From Nostoc sp. UCD121 (lineage in GTDB: Bacteria; Cyanobacteriota; Cyanobacteriia; Cyanobacteriales; Nostocaceae): a stretch of DNA of 55,055 bases. This document shows, one piece after another, positions 1 to 8,839 of this stretch. Numbering within the stretch: position 1 is the first letter of the stretch; each line of letters opens with the position of its first letter. The DNA lies in NCBI RefSeq assembly GCF_014222285.1, contig NZ_JACKZS010000029.1, positions 1-55,055 on the forward strand. Direction: 5' to 3'. The position numbers and the translations under genes were made by a program. A model generated the notes under the pieces. It was given only the letters and a program-made list of their open reading frames with translations. It was not told the DNA's origin and did not search any database.

Positions 1-10
1 CCCCCCTAAC

Positions 11-29
11 AATGATTATCATTTTTATT
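11..29. promoter_or_regulatory. Fur-box-like palindrome at the window edge
   Basis: AATGATTATCATT (11-23) is a perfect palindrome around a central T, followed by more ATTAT-type hexamers to about position 32. It resembles the GATAAT/ATTATC hexamer array bound by Fur-family repressors. It lies just past the stop codon of the TIR-WD40 gene, so if real it would serve a gene to the left of this window. AT-richness makes chance matches easy. Confidence 0.3.
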
Positions 30-1665
30 ATCTGTATATTTTATTTTCTGGAAGTCCCTTATCATTATTAGCCGTGGTAAGGGTCTGACCATCGGGACTG
101 AAACTGACGCTGTAGATGGGACTACTCTGTGTCTCTGATCTGTTAAGAGTTGAAAGAAATTTACCATCAGGATTCCAAAGTTTCACTCTTCCACTTAAAC
201 TAGCAGAGGCAAGGGTATCGTCAGAACTGAAACTTACACTAGTGACTGTACTATCTTGTTTTTCCAGGGTCTTAAGTTGCTTACCGTCTTTGTTCCACAG
301 TTTCACAGTGCGGTCATAACTGGCAGAGGCAAGGATTTGATCGTCGTGGCTGAAACTCAAACTATAGATTATGCCTGTATGCCCCTCGATCATTTTAAGT
401 TCTTGACCCTGTATGTTCCAAAGTCTCACGATGCCGTCGTCACCACCAGAGGCAAGAATCTTCCCATCATGACTGAAACTCACAGCCCGAATTCCAGTAT
501 TCAGCTTTTTAAAGGTTTTAAGTTCCTTGCCATCTTTTTTCCAAAGTTTCACCGTTCCGTCATAACTGGCAGAAGCAAGAATTTGACTATCGGGGCTGAA
601 ACTTACGCTGAGGACTTGATCTGGATGCCCTTTTAAAGTGTTGAGCAAACGACCCTGTTTGTTCCAAAGTTTTACGGTGTTATCTCCACTAGCGGTAGCG
701 ATCGCTTCCCCATCGGGACTGAAACTAACGCTTTGGATATAATTGCTGTGTCCCTGGAGGCGATCGCGTTCTCTTACCCAGTAAACCGCCTGTCCCAGTA
801 CCTCGATCGCCTTTTGCTGTTGCTGAAGTGGAATGTCAACTTTGGCTTGAATTAGTTCTTTGAGTTGCTTGCCGGCTTTTAAACCTTCTATCAGGGCATC
901 AATTGTATTTCTATTCGAGGTAAAACGCGCATCTGATGCTGAAATTAGAGCTTGGAGTTCCGATTTTTGTGCTTTTACGCGCAGGTCGTCAGCCTGCTTC
1001 CAATTAATTACTGCAACAATAGCCAATCCTATTGAAATTACCAACCCTGAAGTCAAAGCAATAAATCTTGTTCTGTGACGCACCTTCTGGGCTTTGCGAC
1101 TTTCGCCAATGTATTCTTGTTGGAGTGGCGTGATCAAGGGTTTTTTACCTGCCCCTTGAGTGAACCACTGCTCTGCTTCTTCTAATTCACTACCTTCTAG
1201 CAAATAACTATTGTTGCGTTTTTTCTGATCCCATTCCAAGGCTCGCACGATTATGCGAGTATGCTGTTTAACATGAGCTAGGTCAGTATCGAGGGCTTTG
1301 AGTAATGATTGCAACGCTTCCTCAAAATCATTACTTTCCTGAAAGAAAATATAGTTGATTTTGGCTAATTCGGGATCAACACCCTCAACATACTGCCATA
1401 CAATTGGCACTAAACGTTTATTGTGCTTGAGGGCGTGTTCAATCTCTTCACCGCAGACTTCAGAAACCACTGAATTCGGACTAATAATAAAGATAAAATT
1501 ATCAGCGCCTTCAATTCCTTCATAAATTTCTTTCCGCCAATCTGCCGTGGACGGAATCCCCTCCCAGTCCACCCAGATATCTCGCTTTTGTTGCTTGAGT
1601 GCTTCATAAAGCTTCTTGACGAACTCTTTATCTTTGCGGGAGTAGGAAATAAAAGCCTCAGCCAT
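28..1665 (-). CDS. TIR domain / transmembrane / WD40-repeat protein, propeller incomplete
   Basis: 545 residues. Residues 1-125 form a TIR domain: AFISYSRKD at the start, then SEVCGEEIE near 68-76, where Cys71 and Glu74 match the C-x-x-E position of the NAD-cleaving TIR glutamate. A hydrophobic segment at about 202-221 is probably membrane-spanning. A helical linker follows. WD40 repeats start at about 303 with a period near 41 residues and the motif SVSFSPDG...TVKLWN. Five repeats are complete. The sixth stops after its first strands in an unrelated tail (GLPENKIYR), whereas propellers usually need about seven blades. This suggests C-terminal truncation or a frameshift at the window edge. 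Bacterial TIR proteins are known NADases in immunity or signalling; this role is inferred here. It stands alone, with no recognisable defence partner beside it. Confidence 0.85.
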   Translation of the reverse strand: MAEAFISYSRKDKEFVKKLYEALKQQKRDIWVDWEGIPSTADWRKEIYEGIEGADNFIFIISPNSVVSEVCGEEIEHALKHNKRLVPIVWQYVEGVDPELAKINYIFFQESNDFEEALQSLLKALDTDLAHVKQHTRIIVRALEWDQKKRNNSYLLEGSELEEAEQWFTQGAGKKPLITPLQQEYIGESRKAQKVRHRTRFIALTSGLVISIGLAIVAVINWKQADDLRVKAQKSELQALISASDARFTSNRNTIDALIEGLKAGKQLKELIQAKVDIPLQQQQKAIEVLGQAVYWVRERDRLQGHSNYIQSVSFSPDGEAIATASGDNTVKLWNKQGRLLNTLKGHPDQVLSVSFSPDSQILASASYDGTVKLWKKDGKELKTFKKLNTGIRAVSFSHDGKILASGGDDGIVRLWNIQGQELKMIEGHTGIIYSLSFSHDDQILASASYDRTVKLWNKDGKQLKTLEKQDSTVTSVSFSSDDTLASASLSGRVKLWNPDGKFLSTLNRSETQSSPIYSVSFSPDGQTLTTANNDKGLPENKIYR

Positions 1666-2230
1666 ATAAATTTCTATAAATACTTAATAAAATTTAGTTT
1701 AGGTGGTAACTTGACGAATATGTTACTGTTTTCTTTAAGAAAATACTGTTTGTTTACTATCTCTGTAAAAAATCTATATACTTCAGAAAAAGAATTACTT
1801 GATAGTTTATATATTCCTAATATAGGATGATATTTTAGGTACATTTTCACTAGCAGACCAAAATCAGCTATTTTGACACAAAGCTTAAAGTAAATTTTCA
1901 AATGAGGGCAATTTTACTTTGCTTTTTGATCCATTAAAATCACAATCTCAGTAGAATCGCATAATTATGTATTGGTGTCAATAAATATTGGATAAAAAAT
2001 ATAGATACATAGCATTGCTATGCTTCTACAAAGGTTATAGATAAGGCATATTTAATTTTTGGATATGTCTAATAGCAACTCTTCTGTTTGTAAAAGCTAG
2101 ATAGATAAAGTAGCCGTAGCGATCGCACATGAAGATTAAATGACTCTTAAATGGTGTAGGATGGTACTCTTGCATCTTGCTTGAAGGTGATATCTTCCTG
2201 AGAACAGCTTTGTTGTTATCAGCTAGATTA
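1666..2230. other. AT-rich spacer, no gene seen
   Basis: Between the start of the TIR gene (minus strand) and the carbonic anhydrase (plus strand) there is about 560 bp of AT-rich DNA. It has one HIP1 octamer (2119-2126). Short open frames on both strands have neither ribosome sites nor recognisable composition. It must hold the promoters of both divergent genes, but I cannot place them. Confidence 0.5.
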
Positions 2231-2953
2231 ATGAGTCGAATTAATGGATTTGTAGGGCGACGTGACTTCTTAAAATTTGCCAGTGTGGTAGGTATTGCGG
2301 CTACTGCTTTTGGTGATAGCTTTTGGAATACAGAGCAAACTGCTATTGCTGATATTCACCCAGTTAGCTCTAATCCAGTAAGTCCTAATGAAGCTATAAA
2401 ACGCTTACTAGATGGGAATCAAAGATTTATCAATCAAAAACGCAAATATCCCGATCAATCATTAGAACATCTGCGATTAGTCGCTAAAGCTCAATATCCC
2501 TTTGCCGCCATATTGGGCTGTGCAGATTCCAGAGTCCCTGCGGAAATCGTTTTCGATCAAGGTCTTGGAGATTTATTTGTCGTGCGAGTTGCTGGTAATG
2601 TGGTCAGTGACACAGTTATAGGTAGTCTAGAATACTCTACAACAGTATTGGGCTCGCAGTTGATTGTGGTTTTAGGTCATAAAAGATGCGGTGCAGTGGC
2701 AGAAGCAATCAAAAACGAACCACTTCCTGGAAGAATTGGTTTGATTATTGAGGGCATCAAACCATCTGTTGAAAGGGTAAAGTTAAGAACGGGTGATAAT
2801 ACGCAAAATGCAGTTATTGCTAACATTCAATATCAGACTGAAAAATTGCAGGAAAGCTCAACAATTTTAGCTAAATTGCTCAGTGAAGGTAAACTAAAAA
2901 TTGTTGGTGCTTGTTACGATATTGACACTGGTAAGGTCAACATAATTACTTGA
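2231..2953 (+). CDS. Tat-exported beta-carbonic anhydrase
   Basis: Interconverts CO2 and bicarbonate. Numbering is from the ATG at 2231 (240 residues); the frame is open upstream to a TTG at 2177, but the ATG puts a twin-arginine motif (GRRDFLKF, Arg10-Arg11) and hydrophobic stretch at the right distance from the N-terminus. The zinc-site motifs are complete: GCADSRVPAE (Cys97, with Asp99 and Arg101 as the catalytic dyad) and GHKRCGAV (His150, Cys153). Length and motifs fit the beta class. The Tat signal predicts a periplasmic or thylakoid-lumen location, as for the EcaB-type external enzymes, rather than the carboxysome. It is monocistronic. EcaB-like identity is an inference from the export signal. 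Confidence 0.9.
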   Translation: MSRINGFVGRRDFLKFASVVGIAATAFGDSFWNTEQTAIADIHPVSSNPVSPNEAIKRLLDGNQRFINQKRKYPDQSLEHLRLVAKAQYPFAAILGCADSRVPAEIVFDQGLGDLFVVRVAGNVVSDTVIGSLEYSTTVLGSQLIVVLGHKRCGAVAEAIKNEPLPGRIGLIIEGIKPSVERVKLRTGDNTQNAVIANIQYQTEKLQESSTILAKLLSEGKLKIVGACYDIDTGKVNIIT

Positions 2954-3270
2954 ATACATAATACTTTTAGGCGTACTATTCTGAGCTTAATAATGTTATA
3001 AAAAATTGTTATTTATAAAATATTTCTATCGCTTCTCTTTTAGGGTTTAAAATCCCATCTGCTATGGGTTGCTTATTTTGTATTGGGGTCTAAATCCCCA
3101 TCAAAAAACCTAATCAGTAAACCAAAAAGTTTTGCAAAAAGGGCGAATCACTATGGATACAGTAGATATCACCAACAAATCAATACAGAGAAGCAAGTAT
3201 TATGCAATACTGATTACATAAAAAATACTTATCCTATTTTGCAATAGTTCAAAATATGAAATGATCCAAG
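2954..3270. other. Spacer with small GGGG/CCCC hairpins
   Basis: AT-rich spacer between the carbonic anhydrase gene and the IS5 element. At 3041-3102 there are two short G-run/C-run inverted repeats (GGGTTTAAAATCCC and GGGGTCTAAATCCCC), a repeat style common in Nostoc spacers that could also help end the upstream transcript. No gene seen. Confidence 0.4.
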
Positions 3271-4117
3271 TAAGAGACCATTTATAAAGTAAATCTTTGA
3301 CGACAAGACGACGCAGCATGATCCGAGTCATAACAGCATATATAGCAGCTTCACTCATTTCTGGAAGATGCTCGTAATCCTTACTGAGACGACGGTACTG
3401 GTTGAGCCAACCAAAAGTTCTTTCTACTACCCAACGCTTGGGTAAAATCTCAAATTCTTTTTCTGTACGACGTATTACTTCAACATGAGCTTGAATCATT
3501 AGCCAGATAGCTAGGGCAAACTTATCACCGTCATAGCCTGAGTCAACCCACATGACTTCAACTTTTTCCAATAATTCTGGGCGTTCTTCCAACAATTCCA
3601 TCAAAGCATAGGCTGCAAGTACTCAATAGGGGGGCATTTCCTTCATTGACTACAACTTTCAGCAGCAATCCAAGGCTATCGACTATGGTTTGGCGCTTCC
3701 TACCCTTAATTAATTTGCCACCATCAAAACCGTATACCTCCCCCTTTTTTCAGTCGTTTTTACCGACTGACTGTCTGCGGCGATGCCTACGGCGAGCTTT
3801 GCTAACGCACTTGGTTGTGTGGATCTACCTAATTTTAAGCGCACTTGGTCACGCAGTGTGTGATTTAATTTTTCCCAGATGCCTTTACGCTGCCATTTGC
3901 GGTAGTAGCTGTATACCGTTGAGCTTGGTGGAAAATCCTTTGGAAGCATATCCCATTGACATCCCGTTTTTAAGTGATAGTAGATTGCATTGCATACTGC
4001 TCGCATATTAGTTGTACGAGGATGCCCTCCAGATTTAGCTGCTGGAATTAGAGGCGCAAGGATTTCCCACTCCATATCATTTAAGTCTGTGGGATAAGAC
4101 TTTCGTGCCATGAGCAA
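3200..4117 (-). pseudogene. IS5-family DDE transposase, disrupted
   Basis: The N-terminal part (start 4117, stop 3710) begins MARKSYPTDLNDMEWEIL and contains the CQWDMLP and first-Asp ADSQSVKTTEKRG motifs. At an A6G5 run (minus-strand reading of 3740-3750) the homologous reading continues in the -1 frame (YGFDGGKLIKGRKR, VDSLGLLLKVVVNEGN). After a C6 run near 3632 it shifts again into the frame giving WVDSGYDGD (second Asp) and RWVVERTFGWLNQYRRLSKDYE (the E/RxxxE region). The first shift may be programmed, as in some IS427 relatives. The second, with an in-frame TGA just upstream of the last segment, is damage. The last segment runs through the left inverted repeat and stops outside the element at 3200. 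Confidence 0.85.
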
Positions 4118-4203
4118 CTATGTAAATACACTGTATATTAAGTATCTTATTATTGCGAACGCTCTTTTTTACTCATCTTTAGATTTACTTTATAAATAGC
4201 CTC
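3274..4203 (-). mobile_element. IS5-family (IS427-like) insertion sequence, complete ends, decayed transposase
   Basis: The element is 930 bp, bounded by 23-bp inverted repeats: GAGACCATTTATAAAGTAAA.. from 3274 to 3296 and its complement from 4181 to 4203, differing at two positions. A 3-bp TAA flanks each end (3271-3273 and 4204-4206), which fits the TNA target duplication of the IS427 group. The intact ends and duplication show this was a single clean insertion into the spacer. The transposase inside is in three reading frames, so the copy is probably not autonomous, although the ends could still be mobilised in trans. Confidence 0.85.
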
Positions 4204-4343
4204 TAAGGCTTGTTTACCATAAAGTTGAGTATTAAGTCTATTAATACTCTGCCCTAATAGTTAATAATATTTTAAACTAGGTATTAGCCACTTTTCATAT
4301 TTATATAAAAATACTACATATAGTATAAAGATTTATACGTGTA

Positions 4344-5618
4344 ATGAAAAATTCATTTGCCAGAACAGCAGAATTGCTTCGCCAAAATTTGCACAAGTAT
4401 TTGCGATCGCTTAACAATTGGTTTTTCGATACACCAGAAAGGGCACTATTAGAAGCTCAACAAGCCGCTCAGAGAATTAAAAACATCGAAATAGAACATT
4501 TTGAAGGTAAAAAAATATCTTCGAAATCAGTAAAATATACTGAAAATGCGATGTCTTATTGGCAAATTTACCTCGATAAAAACTTAACTATTATCAAGTT
4601 CAGGCTGGCAGAATTCCAACTTAGTCGGGGAATTATCAATATCTCTAATTCTGTTTTATTAGAAAAGCTGAAGGTGATTGATGAAGTTGTAGAAAAATAT
4701 GCAATCAAAGATGAACTGATTAGTAACAGTGAGTTATTGTCAAATTATGAACCATTAAAACTTAATCAGAGTGAAATCAATAAACAACCAGAATTATCTA
4801 ATATTAAACCTCTGCCTCCAAATCAAAAAGCTAGAGCTTTGCCTGGGTCTATTGGCAGAACTATTAATAAAATTAAAGGAGATTTTTCACCACAGGGAGA
4901 AGAAGAATTTGTCAGAAATCACCGAATTTATAGAAATAGAACAAGAATTGGTCTAAGATTTTTGCTCACTTTAATTATTGTTCCATTTTTGGCTCAAATC
5001 TTATCTAAACAATTCTTAGTGATTCCTATATTAGAAAGTACTAGAAGCGAGAATAAATCTCAAATTTTCATCAATTCTGACCTGGAAAAAGAAGCTCTCC
5101 ATGAATTATCTAATTTTCAAAGTAACTTGAGGTTTGAATCTTTATTAAATAATGCACCAGCCCTTTCTTCGGAGGTAATTAAAGAAAAAATAAAAGAAAA
5201 AGCAATTGAGATAGCTGAGGAATTTAATCTAAAAACTAATAGTGCTGTTAGTAATGTTTTTGCTGATTTGATATCATTAATTTCTTTTAGTATAGTTATC
5301 ATTTATAGTAAAAGAGAAATTGTAATTCTTAAGTCTTTCATAGATACTATAGTTTATGGATTGAGCGATAGTGCTAAAGCTTTTATAATTATTCTCTTTA
5401 CAGATATATTCGTAGGATTCCACTCACCAGATGGGTGGGAGGTTCTTCTGGAAGGATTTGCAGAACATTTAGGTTTGCCAGCCAGTAGAAATGCAATATT
5501 TGTATTTATTGCGACATTTCCTGTAATTTTAAACACTATCTTTAAGTACTGGATATTCCGCTATCTGAGTCGCTTATCTCCGTCGGCATTAGCAACATTA
5601 AAAGAGATGGACGAGTAA
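4344..5618 (+). CDS. pxcA: Proton extrusion protein PxcA (CemA/CotA family)
   Basis: 424 residues. The family is needed for light-induced proton release and is homologous to chloroplast envelope protein CemA. The N-terminal half (1-200) is a soluble helical region that ends in a conserved GRTINKIKGDFSPQGEEE motif. Four hydrophobic segments follow at about 205-220, 303-321, 345-360 and 383-405. The signature FTDIFVGFHSPDGWEVLLEG sits at 352-371 and FPVILNTIFKYWIFRYLSRLSPSA near the C-terminus. The expected location is the cytoplasmic membrane. Length matches the cyanobacterial family, and the ATG start fits its usual N-terminus. It stands alone, followed 85 bp later by a small membrane-protein gene. 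Confidence 0.92.
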   Translation: MKNSFARTAELLRQNLHKYLRSLNNWFFDTPERALLEAQQAAQRIKNIEIEHFEGKKISSKSVKYTENAMSYWQIYLDKNLTIIKFRLAEFQLSRGIINISNSVLLEKLKVIDEVVEKYAIKDELISNSELLSNYEPLKLNQSEINKQPELSNIKPLPPNQKARALPGSIGRTINKIKGDFSPQGEEEFVRNHRIYRNRTRIGLRFLLTLIIVPFLAQILSKQFLVIPILESTRSENKSQIFINSDLEKEALHELSNFQSNLRFESLLNNAPALSSEVIKEKIKEKAIEIAEEFNLKTNSAVSNVFADLISLISFSIVIIYSKREIVILKSFIDTIVYGLSDSAKAFIIILFTDIFVGFHSPDGWEVLLEGFAEHLGLPASRNAIFVFIATFPVILNTIFKYWIFRYLSRLSPSALATLKEMDE

Positions 5619-5703
5619 TTTATAATTCATAGTTATATTATTTTGATGCATTTTTCTGATGATTCGCTAGGCTATGTATATCCTGGTTTTTCTTAAGCGT
5701 ACT

Positions 5704-6180
5704 ATGGATTTTGAAAGTAAAGCCAATGCCCCAACTTCCACAGACAATATAGAGTTTGCTCAACAAACTACTAACCGTAAGCCATTGCAATTGCTGCGAG
5801 ATACCGAGGCTTTACTACGCCGCCCAACTGTAGCAACACTGTCGCCGATTTTGCCACCAAAACTGAGCAATAAATTCCAAGCAACCTCATCTTTGGCAGA
5901 TGACTACTTTAACGAATTGGCAGAAATTGACCTAGACACTATTAGTGATTTTGAACTGCGACCTGTACGAATTCGTGTTGGCTTAAGCTTTGTTGGTTTT
6001 GGGGCATTGATGATATTAGTGCTACTACTGTACTTGAACACCTTGCATCCAGAACTCAGCACTGGTGAGCAGATTTTGCAATACTGGTATCAATATGTTT
6101 GGTTTGTTAGTTTGGGTGTTGCAGGGATGTTTATGTTGGGTCGGGAAGCGATGCGTCCTATGCCGAAACGACGGAAATAA
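5704..6180 (+). CDS. Conserved two-helix membrane protein, function unknown
   Basis: I do not recognise a named family. From the ATG at 5704 it has 158 residues; an ATG at 5674 in the same frame would add ten hydrophobic residues (MYILVFLKRT), less likely. The first 85 residues are polar and predicted disordered or cytoplasmic (TEALLRRPTVATLSPILPPKL). Two hydrophobic segments follow, near residues 98-115 (VGFGALMILVLLLYL) and 132-147 (YVWFVSLGVAGMFMLG), and the end is basic (PMPKRRK). It resembles the many small cyanobacterial membrane proteins kept near, but not tied to, their neighbours. It shares the direction of pxcA. Confidence 0.6.
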   Translation: MDFESKANAPTSTDNIEFAQQTTNRKPLQLLRDTEALLRRPTVATLSPILPPKLSNKFQATSSLADDYFNELAEIDLDTISDFELRPVRIRVGLSFVGFGALMILVLLLYLNTLHPELSTGEQILQYWYQYVWFVSLGVAGMFMLGREAMRPMPKRRK

Positions 6181-6336
6181 TTCTTAAGGAGGCAGGTTGA
6201 AAGACAGGTGTAGCTACAGCTATATTTGGTATTTTAGGATTTATTGCATTTAGAGTTTCTTCTATAAGGCTTACACAACACATAGTATGAATTGAGGGTT
6301 AGCAAACACACGTCAGTTGATAACCCACAACTGGAG

Positions 6337-8667
6337 TTACTTATCAGCCTTACTAGCCTTTTTGATACCTTGCCATCTTTGCCGCAGTCGCTTCAAGTTA
6401 GGCGTATGACCACCATAACGCCAGCCAACATAAGCTTGGCTAATCTCATCTATTACCTCAGCAGTTGCTGGGGGATGATGCTGGTACGAGCCTCTGGCAT
6501 ACTCTAAAGGGGTTTGTGCTGGATGTTTACCTAAACCTTTTTGGGTTGTCCATTGCAGCATTTGTTGATAAAGGCTTTCCATTGCTGGCAATTTCTTTAA
6601 CCATCGGCGGTTGCGCCACTCTCGCCACTGACCCCAACCCAACCAACCGAAGAAAGCCGCTGTAGTTGCCAAGATTAAGCCAGTTAATATACCAAACCAA
6701 CCTTGAGAAAATAAAGCTAAAAACCAAGCGATCGCTCTAATCACCCACTTAAATATTGTCTCAAATACATTATTCAACAAACCTGTCACTGGAGAAGGTA
6801 GCCATCCAGCAACCCAGTGCCATAGCTGGCGCAATACACTAAAAGTCTGAGTATCTTCTACTGATGGAGGTATGAGGGGATGATTGGGAATCGGGTCAAA
6901 GGCAAACCAGCCATATTTCGGAAAATATACTTCCGTCATCGCATAAGCGTCAGTATTACGGACAACATATAGCCCAGTAAATGGATTAAATTCTCCTGAA
7001 CTAAACCCTGCCACTAACCGCGCTGGGATACCAATGGAACGTAGCATCACTGTAAGAACTGTGGAGAAGTGGTCTGGATAACCCCCTTTATATTTGAATA
7101 AAAAAGCTTCTACTAAGTCATCTTTTTCTCCCAAATAAGGCAAATCTAAGGGATTTTGGGGAAGAGAGTAACGTTGCTTTAAATATTGAGCTAAGTAAAG
7201 AGCCTTTTCATAGGCTGAATCTAGGCTTTTAGAAGACTTTGTGACTCCTTCCCGACTGTAGTTAGCAAGGATTTCTTCGGTACGTTGTCGGACTTTTTCA
7301 GCAATTTCGGGAGGAATTTGCAGATAATGCTTCTTAATCTGTCGCGGGTAATTAGTAGAAGCTTGACCTAATGAAGTGCGATCGCGGTATGGTACTTCAG
7401 AAATTACTGTGTAGGTGAGTCCTTCTGATAATTCCACAGGCGATCGCAATCCATCTTCTTTATCAACCGCGACCATTGGTGTCGGAAAGTAAATCTCTTT
7501 GGGATAAGCCATCGCCGGAATTAGGTTAGGCAAGTCCGCCACTACTGTATAAGTTTGTACTATTTCTTGGGTTTTAGCAGTAGTCAGAGGTGGGTTCAAG
7601 AAAATTTGGTAAGACCAAGGTGATCGCTTGATGGTCGTAACATCTTCATTACGGGAAACTTCCCATCCTTTACCCGTATAGCGGTCAAATCCTAGTACTC
7701 GCCAAAAACCCTCAGCTTGCGATCGCACCCGCATTACAACCTTGGGTTTCATCTCGCCCCGCAGGTTTTGATTCATTTGGCTATTAAAACCGTAATAAAA
7801 GTTATTATCTACCTTACCTGGTTCACCACTTTGGCCTTGTCCCGTACCACTACCACCACTGCCTTGATTATCACCTTTACCTTGGCGGACATAACCGGGA
7901 TTAATGATACTACGACCTGTGAAATTACTTTTTACTTGAATAGCAGAACTTACAGGAAAATTCCGTAATTGATAACCGGGAAATCTTGGTAAAACAGCGA
8001 AAATTGCCAGTCCCAGACTGACAATTAGTAAAAAAGTCAGAGTTAAAAATTTAAAATTAAGAGTTGAAGAATTCTTTGGGTTGAATTTTTCCTTTTGAGT
8101 TTTTAATGGCTGCAAACCCAAGCGTGAGCGATAATCTAGCACTAAAGTTGGCAGAGCGATCGCTAAAAATAACAGCAACACAGGTGCAAATGCTAAAGTC
8201 TGACTTAGCGTTGCCGCCACACCCAATAAAATCAGTCCTATAACAATCGAATAGCCCAAATTTTTCCGGCGGGGTGTATCAAAGCTGTGCAACACCTGAA
8301 GTTGAATTAATAACTCCGCCAAACCCAACCGCGTATCATTCAACTCTCCCACTAACCGCCCAAAGAAAGCACCCAGCGCTACTAACATTCCGATAGCAAT
8401 GCAAAACTGAACCGCAACATTGCGATCGCGGCGACGATAGTAACTCCAAGCTGCACCCAATACACTCAGGGGTAACGCCCAAAAACTGAATGAAGTCTCG
8501 GCGGCGATATCAGTCGCCCCAATTCCCAAAATAACCAATGCTAGCACCAGCACCCGCAAGGAAATTGAATCTTCCACTTCTGTCAAAGGCGATCGCTGCA
8601 AATTTTGCCGCCAGAAATTATCCACAGGGGCACGCCAAAACCGATTCATCCTGGATAAGTTGAGCAT
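6337..8667 (-). CDS. TgpA-like transglutaminase-fold membrane protein, catalytic residues missing
   Basis: 776 residues. The N-terminal block has about six membrane helices (36-235, DUF3488-type). A Gly/Gln-rich loop lies at about 262-285, then an extracytoplasmic transglutaminase-like core (about 300-600), a further helix near 655-680 and a cytoplasmic DUF4129-type tail. In active TgpA-type proteins the core reads G-F-C-E-H, D-A-H-A-W and D-P. Here the aligned positions are GGYPDHFS (Pro531 where the Cys should be), TDAYAMTEV (Tyr575 for His) and FDPIP (Asp591 kept). The rest of the fold (RSIGIPARLVAGF, GWFAFDPIP) is well preserved, so this looks like a maintained non-enzymatic protein rather than a pseudogene. 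Convergent with the gene on its left. Confidence 0.85.
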   Translation of the reverse strand: MLNLSRMNRFWRAPVDNFWRQNLQRSPLTEVEDSISLRVLVLALVILGIGATDIAAETSFSFWALPLSVLGAAWSYYRRRDRNVAVQFCIAIGMLVALGAFFGRLVGELNDTRLGLAELLIQLQVLHSFDTPRRKNLGYSIVIGLILLGVAATLSQTLAFAPVLLLFLAIALPTLVLDYRSRLGLQPLKTQKEKFNPKNSSTLNFKFLTLTFLLIVSLGLAIFAVLPRFPGYQLRNFPVSSAIQVKSNFTGRSIINPGYVRQGKGDNQGSGGSGTGQGQSGEPGKVDNNFYYGFNSQMNQNLRGEMKPKVVMRVRSQAEGFWRVLGFDRYTGKGWEVSRNEDVTTIKRSPWSYQIFLNPPLTTAKTQEIVQTYTVVADLPNLIPAMAYPKEIYFPTPMVAVDKEDGLRSPVELSEGLTYTVISEVPYRDRTSLGQASTNYPRQIKKHYLQIPPEIAEKVRQRTEEILANYSREGVTKSSKSLDSAYEKALYLAQYLKQRYSLPQNPLDLPYLGEKDDLVEAFLFKYKGGYPDHFSTVLTVMLRSIGIPARLVAGFSSGEFNPFTGLYVVRNTDAYAMTEVYFPKYGWFAFDPIPNHPLIPPSVEDTQTFSVLRQLWHWVAGWLPSPVTGLLNNVFETIFKWVIRAIAWFLALFSQGWFGILTGLILATTAAFFGWLGWGQWREWRNRRWLKKLPAMESLYQQMLQWTTQKGLGKHPAQTPLEYARGSYQHHPPATAEVIDEISQAYVGWRYGGHTPNLKRLRQRWQGIKKASKADK

Positions 8668-8810
8668 TTCGAGTCTAAGTTATAGATGCCACGGAAACAA
8701 TGTTGAGGACGAAACTATTCGCCCTACTTTAAAGTATTCCCGTTAGAAGAAGCTTTATTATCCTGTCTTCATTCATCTATCAAGGTTTAGCGCCTATTTT
8801 TACAAAATAA

Positions 8811-8839
8811 AAAGGTTGAAAACTCTGTTTTCAACCTTT
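8811..8839 (-). terminator. Rho-independent terminator of the hetZ-patU transcript
   Basis: A 13-bp perfect stem (8811-8823 with 8827-8839, arms AAAGGTTGAAAAC / GTTTTCAACCTTT, loop TCT). Read on the minus strand it is followed by TTATTTTG. It lies 370 nt downstream of patU on the same strand. Confidence 0.6.

Noticed and set aside
256..636. 126-codon plus-strand frame opposite the WD40 repeats
   Set aside because: It is the complement of regularly repeated WD40 codons; it has no ribosome site and its own repeats mirror the real gene.
1588..1901. Overlapping short frames on both strands upstream of the TIR gene
   Set aside because: AT-rich frames with no ribosome site and no protein-like composition.
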